Shown here piece by piece: positions 43,715-55,104 of a stretch of 64,000 nucleotides of DNA; within the stretch, counting starts at the first letter, position 1, and each line of letters begins with the position of its first letter. The notes below the pieces were generated by a model. That model was not told the DNA's origin. It was given only the letters and a program-made list of their open reading frames with translations, and searched no databases. The stretch is taken from contig NC_039362.1 in the NCBI RefSeq assembly GCF_003573695.1, positions 7,540,088 through 7,604,087 of the forward strand, in the 5' to 3' direction. Origin of the DNA: Papaver somniferum (Eukaryota; Streptophyta; Magnoliopsida; Ranunculales; Papaveraceae). A program made the translations under genes and the position numbers.

Positions 43715-46509
43715 TGTTAGAGCATTGCTCGGTTGAACCCACCAAGCGTTGGTATGTCAAGTTTGGTTGTCATATTTTAGTGAATCAAAACTCATGTTAA
43801 GAGTCGCTCGATTATGTACTAGAGTTAAACTTCGTATAGGTTAGATTGAAAACATTAGGATATGAGACATTACAAGTATTGTGAAGTCTTGAAGATGTGA
43901 AGAAGCAAGGAGCTACAACGACAACAATTATCCTTCCACTTGAGGTTAGTGATATTTGACTTGAACGATTTCATTCCCTAAAGTATCTTTCAAGTCATGC
44001 ATATTGAAAACATAACTGCGAAGCATATTTGAACTCTACATATACATGGTATTAAGGAATACAATACGAGCTTTATTGCTTAACCATTAAAATTTGTAGA
44101 TAAGACATCACCATAATCATTTGAATGCTACTGTGATTATGTATGGGTATAAGGTGAGGATTGAATCCTAGGGAACAATGTTTACATGTGTTCTAAAGAA
44201 GTAAGTTCATAAACTTGTTTTGTGAACCGAAAAGGAAATTGCCAGGTGTTATTGGTATTGTTATTCATTGCATATCTTATGAACAACCAATATGTGTGAT
44301 AAAGTAGAACCGCTCAAAACTTGTTGTGTTCTTGGTAGAACTGCTCACAAAGGCCTGACTTTTGTATTGGTATAACTTTTATTAGTAAAACCAATCTTAA
44401 GTAATCACCTTGGTATGTATTGGATTATGCCTGCCATGGGAAAGGGAACTGATCCTTGTAAGGGGTGAAGGGGAAACGATCCTTGTAAGAGGTGCAGTAC
44501 ATCAAGGGGAACCGATCCTTGTATGGGGTGCAACAAGGTTTACAGAAGAAAGGGGAACCGATCCTGTGAACGTGTGCAACACATATAAGTTAGATACCAT
44601 ATATATGTGGGGAACCGATCCTAGTACCTAGTCAACCGAATCTTTTGGGAAGCTACTGTGACTATGCGTAGTACTCACATGGAGGTAGAACCGAAACTTG
44701 TTTTGGTAGAACCGTAAACCCATGATTGTGATTGAATGTTGGTTTGATCAATCACATAGTTCTTGAAATTCAGATGAACCAATTCTAAACTTGTTTGGAA
44801 GTGTGGAAAATCGGTTTCAAGGTTGTAAGTGTGAAAGAGAACTTACAAAGTAAAGATGTCGACAAACTTTGAACACGTGCTGAGAATGTTTATTTCTATA
44901 ATTGTTCAAAGATATTCCTTAAAGGATAATGGAAGAAAATCCCAGGATCGAAACATAAGTAAGTTAAGAATCTTTTAATTAAGGTTATTAATTTATCTTG
45001 GTAGGGAAATTATGGAATTAATAATGTGCATTTACTAATTAGATTTTCCGAGAGATTTCGATTGTTATTTTTGGACAGAGCATTTCTAAGAATTATGAAA
45101 ACCGAATCTGTGCATTTATGAATATCTTGAGAATATTTTCGGTTTTGGAAATTCCTTGGCGTCCAAACTTCCTTGTCTATAAATACACGAATTTTGTCTT
45201 TCTAGCAAACTAATCCTTCGTAAAATTTGACTTCCTCTTTTGTCATTGTTACTGGTGTAGCCGCCTACCAGAGAGGAGACTAATCTAATTAGGTGAAATC
45301 TCTTACGACCGCTCAGTTTAAAGTCTTCTTTGGGATTGAGAAGCCCTAGCACGACAAGTTGGTGGGAAACTAGATAATTGCGGTTTATCTTTGTTTTCGA
45401 TTGATTTGATTGACTAACGGTGGTTGAAATCTGATTGCACCTAGTTTGTTTATTCTTGAGAATCTTCTCTTCTGATATAAGATTCACTCAAACTAGTTCA
45501 GAGTTTCGACAGGTATCTTTAGACTGTTGTTAGTTCTAAAAACGATCTTGTGATATTCCATTGTTAGCAGACTCCGTTCTGTGCGTGATTGATCACAAGA
45601 GATTCAAGTGATTGTGTGCAGGTGTTTATTGAAGATTTAAGAAGATTTGAAGACAAAGAAGATATTGAAGATCTGACTTGGGTTTTATAATCTTTGGTGT
45701 GCACAATACTTGTTTGGAAAAAGAGGATCCAATTAATAATCGGTTTATCCTTGTGGTAGATTGGATTGATTAATTGAGTAGATCGGCATCAATACGTTTC
45801 CTTGTGATTAAAGGTATTGATTGGCTTAATTTTAACCGATTACCTTTGGGTGATTGAACATAAGATAGATCTAGACCCGACAAATTTATGTTGAGATAAA
45901 CGGAAGAGCCTTTGTCCGACACATATCACTTGGTTGAATAGAGTTGATATCAGACATATTTCTTGTTTCTTTACTGTTTGGAATACGAACCAAAGGGATT
46001 GTTCAAAGTACGTGACTTATTCACAAGTCGGAGGCGTGGGAATACATACGGAACTAGGTATACTATAGAGTTAGGTACTTGGTCTCAACTATACGAAGTT
46101 AGGTGTAATTTTGTGTAGCGGCTTAATCCTGAGAGTATTCAATTCTGGACTAGGTTCCTGGGTTTTTCTGCATTTGCGGTTTCCTCGTTAACAAAATCTT
46201 GATGTGTTATTTACTTTTATTTTCCACATTATAATTGTTTTATTATAATTAAAGTAAATTACACAAACGTTAATTCCTATTTACTTGATAAGAAATCCTA
46301 TTGTGTTTGGTTAAGTGCGAACCTTTTATCAATTAAACATACTTCGTTGTTGTATTGTCTCGATCTCGTATCCATAGACGATCACACGAAGTGTGAACTG
46401 ATTAGTTGTATTGTCTCAACTCAGTCCATAGACAATCACTTTCGGAGAAATGACTTATAGGTAGGAAAAGTTTTAGCTTGAGGTATATTTGGGTACCCTC
46501 TCCTTTTCA
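43715..46509 (+). repeat. 5' LTR of element C, reference copy of family A
   Basis: It starts TGTTAGAGCATTGCTCGGTT and ends CTCTCCTTTTCA. Five GGGGAA(C/A)CGATCC-type words lie between 44440 and 44620, with a TATA box at 45177-45186. It is uninterrupted and serves to define the truncations at 13941 and 48440 and the CACTA insertion point in the 27575 copy. Confidence 0.85.
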
Positions 46510-46526
46510 ATTGGTATCAGAGCAGG
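46510..46526 (+). promoter_or_regulatory. Primer-binding site of element C
   Basis: ATTGGTATCAGAGCAGG directly after the LTR; standard initiator tRNA-Met complement. Confidence 0.9.
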
Positions 46527-46589
46527 GAAACACGAAAAGATCTAACAATATGTGTTCGGTGCGATCCAACCTATAAGAAATGGGCTAAT

Positions 46590-47763
46590 TAACGTGTCAC
46601 AAGATGTGTGCTCTAAAAAGGAGTGTCTCTCAATCTCGGAGTGTTCTAATGATGAGTCCTCTAGTGAGGCTTTTCTAAGTTCTATTATTGAGATCTCTGA
46701 TTAAAGATCAAGTGTGAAAACTTTTGAACTAAAAGAATTGAGTAATCAATTTTTTTTTCTCAAACGAACTTCTCTTCAGTCTTGAAAGAAAACGAGATTT
46801 AACATTGAAGTTTGAAAATCTCTATAAAGAGCATGAATCGCTAAAAGAAGAGCTCACACAACAAGCCTGTAACTTCAAAAAAAGGGTGATTGCTGAACAT
46901 TATCATATAGATACTTGTGAAAAAGATCTGGAAACATCTCAAGAAAATATCTGTCTTTTGAAGAAATAGATTGATAACTCTAAAATAAAATGGAACTGTC
47001 AACAAGAGTACTTTAAAGAAAGGGAAAAAAAACTTCTTCTTAATATAAGTTATTTAGAGGAATCTCTCAGCACTTCTCTCAATGAAAACACTTCATTAAA
47101 AGAGGAAATCTCAATGTTGAGAAAAATGAATGCAAGTTCAAATAACTTGTCTTCTTTACTGGTGTCAGGAAGAAATCATGGAGACACACGAGGTTTAGGA
47201 TTTGAAGGGAATAATAGTATTATTTCTAACAAAGAAACTGTGTTTGTCAAATATGCATGTACTCAAACGGAAGTGTCTCCAAAAGAAAATACTCAAGACA
47301 GCTATTCAGAAATTTGCAGGGAAAAACAATCAGTTGATGATCAACCACTCCAGAAGAAAGTGAGTAACGAAGTATAAAGAAAAGTTCAACGATCTTGCAC
47401 AAATAGGTAAATACAAACATTACAACTCTATATTAGATGTTGTTATTCTTGTGGAAGTAAAAAACATTTTCAAAAAGCATGCAACATTCGTAAGATGCAA
47501 AATGCCCTTCGATTTGTCTCAAGAGAATTGAGAAAAATAAATTTTGATCCTCATCTCTTATCAAACAGAGTAAAGGACTATTATTTTGATCTTTGATCTA
47601 CCCAGCTTATACCAAAATCATTTAAAAGGGAGCACAAGAAAAATAAGGTTAAACAGAGAAGATTCGTCTCTCATTCTTTAGAAAAACCTGTCTCTGAACC
47701 CCTTCTGGATTATGATGACATATCATACATCAAGAAATGGAAGAGAAAGAACAGTCAAAAATA
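46590..47763 (+). pseudogene. Gag-like coiled-coil protein with CCHC knuckle in element C
   Basis: The frames join as a decayed protein. The N-terminal part reads NVSQDVCSKKECLSISECSN. A long coiled coil follows (FENLYKEHESLKEELTQQAC, SYLEESLSTSLNENTSLKEE), then SGRNHGDTRGLGFEG, a linker also found in SIRE gag, and an intact knuckle CYSCGSKKHFQKAC (CX2CX4HX4C) near 47449-47490. A basic tail ends at the stop near 47762. The UBN2 capsid domain is absent, which suggests that only the C-terminal half of a gag remains. Several stops and frameshifts are present. Confidence 0.6.
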
Positions 47764-47961
47764 ATACATTGTTGCATAGGAACAAATTCCCGTATACCCG
47801 AACACTATTGTGTTAGAATTTGTTTAAAATGGGTATGTTTGATTATTTCCTTTTTGGAAAAGATTACTGAAAATCCTTGTATAAAAGGTTGCCTTTTTAA
47901 TAAATGGTAAAGATCTTATAAATACTCTTTTATTTTTCGAAACTTTCATGGTTCTCTAACA

Positions 47962-48426
47962 ATGAATGATTTGAAGAATGCTATATCTGAGTTGATATAC
48001 ACCTGTAGATTTGATGATCTACTAACTAGAAAAATTCATATAATTCTCTTCACGGAGAATAAAAGGTCTTACAACGAATTTGTGGGAGAATATTGTATCC
48101 AGGAAGTGGAAAGTTTTTTGGACTCCTCCAACAAAAAGAGATTCAAAATCTGTTATGAGTTGTGCTCATACCAAATCATCCCCTCTCTTTTTGAAGTGAG
48201 GGCCACTAGTTTATCTGAAGGAGTTCTTGAACTGATTGGACGAAAGGAACTCTTGAAGGAATTATCCTTTGTTGCTCGAAAGGAAATTATTTTCCACTCT
48301 GTCTGTTGGGCATCTTACAGAGATTTTCGTGATCTTCAAATGATTAGCTTTTACTCCAACAATCTTGAAATGTTTGAAGAAAATCTTGATGAAATAATGG
48401 AAACAGAAGATAACAAGGATGAATAA
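47962..48426 (+). CDS. Uncharacterised 154-residue ORF of element C
   Basis: Intact frame with ATG (MNDLKNAISELIYTCRFDDL) to stop, lying between gag-like region and 3' LTR. Hydrophilic and helical, with an acidic C-terminus (MFEENLDEIMETEDNKDE). It occupies the position of the small second ORFs of B1 and E. It is the only uninterrupted frame in C, which is notable, but I recognise no domain. Confidence 0.45.
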   Translation: MNDLKNAISELIYTCRFDDLLTRKIHIILFTENKRSYNEFVGEYCIQEVESFLDSSNKKRFKICYELCSYQIIPSLFEVRATSLSEGVLELIGRKELLKELSFVARKEIIFHSVCWASYRDFRDLQMISFYSNNLEMFEENLDEIMETEDNKDE

Positions 48427-48439
48427 GTACAATTACTTA

Positions 48440-49920
48440 TTGTGCATTTACTAATTAGATTTTCCGAGAGATTTCGATTGTTATTTTTGGACAGAGCATT
48501 TCCAGGAATTATGAAAACCGAATCTGTGCATTTATGAATATCTTGAGGATATTTTCGGTTTTGGAAATTCCTTGGTGTCCAAACTTCCTTGTCTATAAAT
48601 ATACGAAGTTTGCCTTTCTAGCAAACTAATCCTTCGTAACATTTGACTTCCTCTTTTGTCATTGTTACTGGTGTAGCCGCCTACCGGAAAGGAGAGTAAT
48701 CTAATTAGGTGAAATCTCTTATGACCGCTCAGTTTAACGTCTTCTTTGGGATTGAGAAGCTTTAGCACGACCCGTTGGTGGGGAACTAGATAATTGCGGT
48801 TTATCTTTGTTTTCGATTGATTTGATTGACTAACGGTGTTTGAAATCTGATTGCACCTAGCTTGAGAATCTTCTATTATGATATAAGATTCACTCAAACT
48901 AGTTCAGAGTTTCGACGGGGATCTTTAGACTGTTGTTAGTTCTAAAGACGATCTTGTGATAATCCACTGTTAACAAACTCTGTTCTGTGCGTGATTGATC
49001 ACAATAGATTCAAGTGATTTTGTGCAGGCGTTTATTGAAGATTTAAGAAGATTTGAAGACAAAGAAGATATTGAAGATCTGACTTGGGTTCTATAATCTT
49101 TGGTGTTCACAATACTTGTTTGGGAAAAGAGGATCCAATTAATAATCGGTTTATCCTTGTGGTAGATTGGATTTATTAATTGAGTAGATCGACATCAATA
49201 TGTTTCCTTGTGATTAAAGGTATTGATTGGCTTAATTTTAACCGATTAGCTTTGGGTGATTGAACATAAGATAGATCTAGACCCGACGAAGGAGTTTATG
49301 TTGAGATAAACGGAAGAGCCTTTGTCCGACTCATATCACTTGGTTGAATAGAGTTTATACCAAACAGATTTTTTGTTCCTTTACTATTTGGAATACGAAC
49401 CAAAGGGATTGTTCCAAGTACGTGACTTATTCACAAGTCGGAGGCGTGGGAATACAGACGGAACTAGGTATACTGTAGAGTTAGGTACTTGGTCTTAACT
49501 ATACGAAGTTAGGTGTAACTTTGTGTAGCGGCTTAATCCTGAGAGTATTCAATTCTGGACTAGGTCCCAGAGTTTTTCTGCATTTGCGGTTTCCTCGTTA
49601 ACAAAATCTTGTTGTGTCATTTACTTTTATTTTCCTCATTATAATTGTTTTATTATAATTAAAGTAAATTACATAAACGTTAATTCCTATTTACTTGATC
49701 AGCAATCCTATTGTGTTTGGTTAAGTCCGAACCTTTGTATCAAGTAAACATACTTCGTTGTTGTATTGTCTCGATCTCGTATCCATAGACGATCACACGA
49801 AGTGTGAACCGATTAGTTTTATTGTCTCGACTCAGTCCATAGACAATCACTTTCGGGGAAAGGACTTATAGGTAGAAAAAGTTTTAGCTTGAGGTATATT
49901 TGGGTACCCTCGCCTTTTCA
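48440..49920 (+). repeat. 3' LTR of element C, 5'-truncated
   Basis: Matches the reference from TGTGCATTTACTAATTAG (45023 in the 5' copy) to CTCGCCTTTTCA and is followed directly by the target duplication TGTTG. The TATA box is retained at 48592-48601. Confidence 0.85.
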
Positions 49921-49925
49921 TGTTG

Positions 49926-50480
49926 ATCTTTATGACATGGAATTCAAGACCATGATAAATAAAGAAAGGATTCTTGTTAATAGAGATTTGATTTCAAGGA
50001 TTACCAAAATTCCTTTGAGTAATTTTTGCCTTCCTAGACCATTTCTAATGGTCTTTGTGGCAAGAGTGTTGATTGGATTGGAGGGAAATTTCTACTAATT
50101 ATCTTAGTATTGCTTTGATGTCTTTTGAAAACTTGGTATATCTAATCTTTGTCCATCCACAATTGAGAATTCTCGGTGGAGTCGTGAGTTTGCAGAGTTA
50201 GTCTATTTCCTTGAATTGGGTTCTCGATGTCTTGATATTTGTGGATTCATCATTCTTCAAATGCTCTCAATGACGTCATCCAACAAGAATATTCTATTGC
50301 TCCTATTGGAAATTCCATTGGAACTCCCAAACTTGTTCGTCCTTGTACTTTCAAACGTATGAAGGAGAATGCTTGTAAAAGGCAAAGGTGTGATTACCAC
50401 TAAGTTTCCCGAGATCAAGGAAGATATGGATATGATTCAAGCCTCTTGGATGGTTTCCAATGATGAAGATGTTGATTAAA
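49926..50480 (+). pseudogene. Transposon-domain ORF of D, second part
   Basis: It continues the frame cut by element C: YDMEFKTMINKERILVNRDL, ISRITKIPLSNFCLPRPF, then, after frame breaks, REFAELVYFLELGSRCLDIC and GFIILQMLSMTSSN. This follows the A1 protein (FAEFIYFLLKEDNQIDLCGI, IVSQMIKISDS) block by block. The frame that begins at 49889 borrows its first codons from the LTR and starts with TTG, so it is not a real start. Confidence 0.6.
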
Positions 50481-51905
50481 TTCGTTGTCTCTTGATAATT
50501 TATCCTGTTTAGGAAACTTCTTTAAGAATTTATTCATGTGTTTTAAGAAGGATAACTATGGTTTGGAATAGCCATTATTGTGAGTACACATAGCTATTTC
50601 CACCTGTTTTCATCTTGCAATGTTTTTAGATTTATTTATTTAAATTCTAAAGTTTATTTGGAAGATGATTTTGCAGTATTAATATTTATGGTTTTATATA
50701 TTGCAACTTGTTATGGGATATGTGTGTTTGCGTCTGTGAACTATGATTGTCCCATATTTTCTCAAAAATTAAGTCAATCATATGTTTATATGAAAATATC
50801 AATAAAAGATAGAATGAACTTTTGAAAACAAAAGTTAAGCCTAATATGTCATTATCTAAGTATTGATGGAAGATAGGATGAACTTTTGCTTACAAAGATT
50901 AAGCCTATTACACGTCTCTATGCAAATCTTGATGAAAAATAAAATGAATTTTTGAATATTCCGCAGTTCTCTTACGTTGTGAATATACTGTGTGGCTCCA
51001 TAAGTTCTCTTACGTTCAGCATTTCTGATCCATTTCTTGTGAATATACTGTGTGGCTCCATAAGTTCTCTTACGTTGAGCATTTCCGATTAAATTAATCA
51101 TAGGTTCTCTTGCGGTTAATTTAATTGAGTATCTTGGATACAAATTCATGTTTCATGTGATATGTTAATGTCCAAAGAAATCCTTCATTTCTTGTGAAAG
51201 TAAGGTCGCTATTATTGTGCTTTCGGGAATGGCATTTTATGGGGGAGATTTTGTTATTCTAACTTGTGCTTAATTGCCAAATCTTTGTGGGGAGTGCGGC
51301 TGTGGAATATTGTAGGAGTTTTCTTGTATCTTTATAAACTCCTTGATGAATACACTAGATTCAACTATTTGAAATTATCGAAACAAAGTTGATATGTTCT
51401 TTTTTGGTCATGAAGTATATATATGGAAATTTCATTAAGATCCCACTAGTTTTCGTGCCTTTGCCAATTTTATTGACAAAAAAGGGGAGAATTAATGTGT
51501 AGTTCACACTACACACACATATGGTTTACGGATAATTATGTAAGGGGGAGTGATTTTCATGTGAGATGGAGTATTGACTAAGGGGGAGTCATACATATCA
51601 CCATAGTATTGTTGTCAAAATTGTGATACAATTGGACTTTGATGTTGTGTAATAATACTATGACACCGTATAACAATGATTGAGAGTTATTGTTTTCTCA
51701 TTGTTATAACTACAGATCTTCAACAACTATGTTGTTGAGTTGAACACATTCTGAATCCACTGGAGTACTTGGAGGTGACGAAGATTTCGAGTAATGTTGA
51801 AGAACCAAGGAAATCAAGCATTTGGATTGAGAGCTACAAAGTTTATTTATTTTGTATTCCATATGTGTTGATGGTTTTGTCATTAAAATTGACAAAGGGG
51901 GAGAC
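50480..51905 (+). other. D 3' internal region with GGGGGAG tracts and polypurine tract
   Basis: Non-coding, closely related to 36364-37827. An internal repeat of about 60 bp is present (GTGAATATACTGTGTGGCTC near 50979 and 51039). G-tracts lie near 51543, 51580 and the polypurine tract at 51893-51905. Confidence 0.65.
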
Positions 51906-52492
51906 TGTTAGAGCACTGCTCGTTCGAACTTGCAAACGTTATTATCTCAAGCTTGTTGTCAAGTTTAGTTTCTAAAACTATAAGTCTTGATTTCTAGTCT
52001 ACTTATAGCTAAGTCTCGTATTAGGATAGAAAGTATAGTTGAGCTTTAGACTTCACGGGGTTCATCGATCAAAGCCGAAGAACTACTAAGGGAGCTTGTG
52101 GAACTTCATCAACAAAAGGTATATGTAGACTTGAACTCATCTATCACTCAAAAGTTTATCTACTCTATCTCATGTTTGAGACAAAAGTCGTATAACTATA
52201 TAGACTTCGATTATACACATTTGATTATAATTTGAAGTAAATTACACAAACGTTAATTATGTATTACTTGATAGCAATCTTATAGAGTTTGGTTAAGTCA
52301 GAACCTATTGTCAAGTAATCACACTTTGATTTTGTATTGTCTCGATCTCGTATCCATAGAAGATCACAGAAAGTGTGAATACCGATTCGTTGTATTGTCT
52401 CGACTCGGTCCGTAGACAACCACTTTCGGTAAGATGACTTATAGGTGGAAAAGTTTTAGACTGAGGTATATTTGGGTACTCTCGTCTTTTCA
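51906..52492 (+). repeat. 3' LTR of D, internally deleted
   Basis: It opens like the 42206 LTR (TGTTAGAGCACTGCTCGTTC) for about 0.32 kb, then jumps at about 52225 to the terminal 0.27 kb of a family-A-type LTR (AAATTACACAAACGTTAATT to CTCGTCTTTTCA). Most of the LTR, including the TATA region, is missing. Confidence 0.65.
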
Positions 52493-52964
52493 GGGTCGAC
52501 TAGTGATATTCCGAACCGTAAAACCTTTACGTCTAGGAATTGCGGGTCGTTAATTGTCCTGTAAATGGAAGAATCAGCTTACGGCCTAGAAAACGATCTG
52601 TAAAAATGGATACGGCTGGGTAACCCAAACGGTGCCGACAACATTAAATAGCATTTAATATATTTGGCCAGAAAACCTAACCACTACCGACAATATTAAA
52701 TGCTTCCCATGCACGTAGAAAAAACCTGGCTGTAATTTTTCATTTACGACCAAGAATATTCACCGATCCATTCGTCATAGTTTGGTACCGGTCGGGAGTT
52801 CATTAATAATGACCCGTAAAACTGAATAACGACCAGGAGTTCATGGGTTGCAAGTCGTTATTGGACCTGGCGGTTGGAAACCTAAGGTTTTCGGAAGGGA
52901 AAAATTGAAACTTCTTGCCACTCTGAGCTTAAAAAATGAAATTGGAGTTAGAATAGAGGTATAC
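52493..52964. other. No recognisable gene; putative intron or flank of the exon to the right
   Basis: Contains a loose internal duplication (CCGACAA(C/T)ATTAAAT near 52634 and 52687). It may be the first intron of the minus-strand gene that starts at 53177, but no second exon was found. Confidence 0.35.
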
Positions 52965-53177
52965 CTGGGCATTTGTTTCTTCGATTTCTTCTTCTTCTTG
53001 GGTTGGTTCTTCGAAATCATAGTAAGGTTCATCAGGGTTATTTTGAGTTTGAGAGAAAATTTCATGATTTTCTGAAAAATCAGCAAAGAACTGATCGTTG
53101 TTGATGAGTATTAATATGTTATCGTATTTTGAAAATGTGGGTTCACCTACATCAAAAGTCTTGCTTATATCACTCAT
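52965..53177 (-). pseudogene. Orphan first exon of an unrecognised acidic protein
   Basis: From ATG at 53177 (MSDISKTFDVGEPTFSKYDN) through DEPYYDFEEPTQEEEEIEET to NAQ, then a GTATAC donor at 52964: 71 codons, strongly acidic. An upstream CT-rich leader (53205-53230 in plus coordinates) fits a transcribed 5' UTR. No further exon is visible before element D begins at 52492, so the gene is probably cut. Such acidic N-terminal exons occur in transposase-derived plant genes, but the family cannot be named. Confidence 0.4.
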
Positions 53178-55104
53178 TTCCAATGTTTTCCCAAAAAAAA
53201 AATTATCTTCTTCTTCTTCTCTTCCCTCTGATATTTTTTTTTGGTTTTAATTTTCATCTTCATCACTTAATTTAAAGAAATTAATTAGTCTTAATTGATT
53301 AGATAATCATGATTAGTGATGTTAATCAAATTTATTATCTCAAATTAAATGGGATCGGATTGGTCATTCTATAAATATTTGGATAGGGAGTGTTCACTAT
53401 TACTATTTGATGAGCCTATATAGCCCCCAAAAAAACCAAGTCTTTTTAAGCTTCAATAATAGGGTTCTTAAACATACGGTTATGTATTCACGAATGGGAT
53501 CCATTGACAAAACCTTCTGACGAAATTTACTGACTACTAGGTCTTTTACATCTGACGGTTAATGTCTTTGGTGAGATGGCACACAATTTAGTTATACATG
53601 TGTTTAAATTTTGTTCTGTACTCCATTCTTATTTTTTTTAACACTCAAAACTAATAGTTTTTTTTTTTATATAAAGTACTCCTACTTTTCACATTACAAT
53701 GAAAAAGTGCCACCGATTTTTTAAATTTTTGTTAAAGTACCCCCGTATTATTCAAAAGGCAAATTTCATCCAGTTAAGTGTCAGGTGGCAGTTATATTTC
53801 CAATTAAAAGTCTTACTTACCCCTAAACTATATCTCCTTGGTGGGGAGGCTGAATGATCCGAGGATCCTGAAAACAGTGTAACGATCCTGAACCGGGCTC
53901 GACGAACCTGAAAGTGTTGTCACGATCCTGAATCGGGCTCGACGAACCTAAAAAAATGTTGTAGAAGGTCGATTTTTCTCCAACCAAAAACCCCAAAACA
54001 CTTGAAATGATGAACTCTTTTTGGGAAATGATCTAACGAACCTGAAAGCGATGCAACGATCCTGAACCAAACCGGACTCGACGAACCTGAAAAATGATGT
54101 AGAAATCAATACGGCAATAAGTAAAAGGCAATTATGTAAAGTAAATTAGTCTTAACTAACACTAGATAAAAAAAAACTAACCTGAGGATATTTTAATAAA
54201 TTTTAAAATAACGAAAACGTTTTTATTTTGGATTCCTAAGAAAGAGGTACTTTATCAAAATTCTCAAACTAATATCGGCAACAACACATCTCTGGGCAGT
54301 TCAGAAAAGCTTATTTCATTCACACATTATAGCCTGCTTTGCTTTGAATCAAGATATCTTGTATTGGGTATACTTAACCTCCCTATAAGATGGTCCCCTT
54401 GATATGGGCTTTGGATCCAGGGTTTATGTCTTCATCCTATCCGCTACACTAATAATCACTGTCTCTGATATCCCAACTCTTTTTCTTGTGCCCCTTTATG
54501 AATCTCATACATGATTTGTCTGTTTATACAAAGGGTTAATTCCATGCACCGATGTTGAAAATTACGAGGTTAAGTTGAGAATCACATTTCTGAATCTTTT
54601 GTAGTGACTTGACGAGATAAAAAAGAAAAAATTCTTTTAAGAAGTTACAATAGGCAGTGAATCAAATTTCATTTTCGGAATAAAATTCTTTTTCAATTTT
54701 TAATTTGTATAAGTCAAAAAGCAAGAAATTTCTTTGGATATAAAATCTCAAAATGACTTATGTAAAAGCAAAAAGATAAATCTTTTGTGAAGTAAGATAT
54801 TTTACTTCTGACTTCTATTCCTGGCATCCAAACAGATTGACTCTATTGGATAGAAAAACTGCCCTCGGTCTTCTCATCCTTGTCTTTTCCTTTGACCGTA
54901 AACATCAGTTATTAAGGTATGACACAAAACTGACCAACCAAGCCGGATGTTGCATATTTATGAGGGTCACGGTTCCCTACACACTAAAAGCATAAACAGT
55001 GTAAATAGCAGTGGAAGGTTGTTGAGCCTCTTCTTCTTCTTCTTCAAAACATTTCACATTTTTTTTGCTTGAATGCAGCAAATAGAGAAAAAAGTTCTAC
55101 TTAG
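53178..55104. other. Intergenic region; promoter side of the membrane-protein gene
   Basis: No gene seen apart from a short repeat cluster at 53855-54095. Upstream of the ATG at 55105 there is a weak TATA-like CATATTTATG at 54953 and a CTTCTTCTTCTTCTTC tract at 55029-55046, as often found in plant 5' leaders. Confidence 0.45.
53855..54095. repeat. Irregular repeat cluster of AACGATCCTGAACC and CTCGACGAACCTGAAA words
   Basis: The pair CGATCCTGAA(C/T)C plus GGGCTCGACGAACCT occurs at about 53882-53910 and 53921-53950, and in altered form at 54055-54091. A related GATCCTGAAAACAGTGT precedes. GC content is higher than in the flanks. No coding potential. Confidence 0.6.

Larger units (their letters stand above)
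43715..49920 (+). mobile_element. Element C: non-autonomous copia-type element inserted in D
   Basis: The parts are full-length 5' LTR 43715-46509 (2795 bp, family A), PBS 46510-46526, gag-like region 46590-47763, second ORF 47962-48426, and 3' LTR 48440-49920, which lacks its first 1.3 kb. The target duplication TGTTG is perfect (43710-43714 and 49921-49925) and the host reading frame resumes after it. No pol is present. The missing start of the 3' LTR and the absent polypurine tract suggest an internal deletion after insertion. Confidence 0.85.
42206..52492 (+). mobile_element. Element D: non-autonomous SIRE-like element, host of Cassandra-like TRIM and element C
   Basis: The parts are 5' LTR fragment from 42206 (TCTTAGAGCATTGATCGTTC), interior 42650-42932, 43642-43709 and 49926-51905, polypurine tract ACAAAGGGGGAGAC before 51906, and 3' LTR 51906-52492. 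Both LTRs share their opening half (GAACT(C/T)GCAA(G/A)CG, then CTTCATCAACAAAAGGTA). The interior ORF is the same transposon-domain family as in A1. No target duplication is visible: AGTAG on the left versus GGGTC on the right. Confidence 0.65.

Noticed and set aside
44410..44631. 73-codon frame with RGEGETILVRGA repeats
   Set aside because: Translation of the GGGGAACCGATCC array in LTR U3; no sign of protein coding.
49889..50098. ORF beginning at 49889
   Set aside because: Starts at TTG inside the LTR of element C; the coding similarity begins after the target duplication at 49925.
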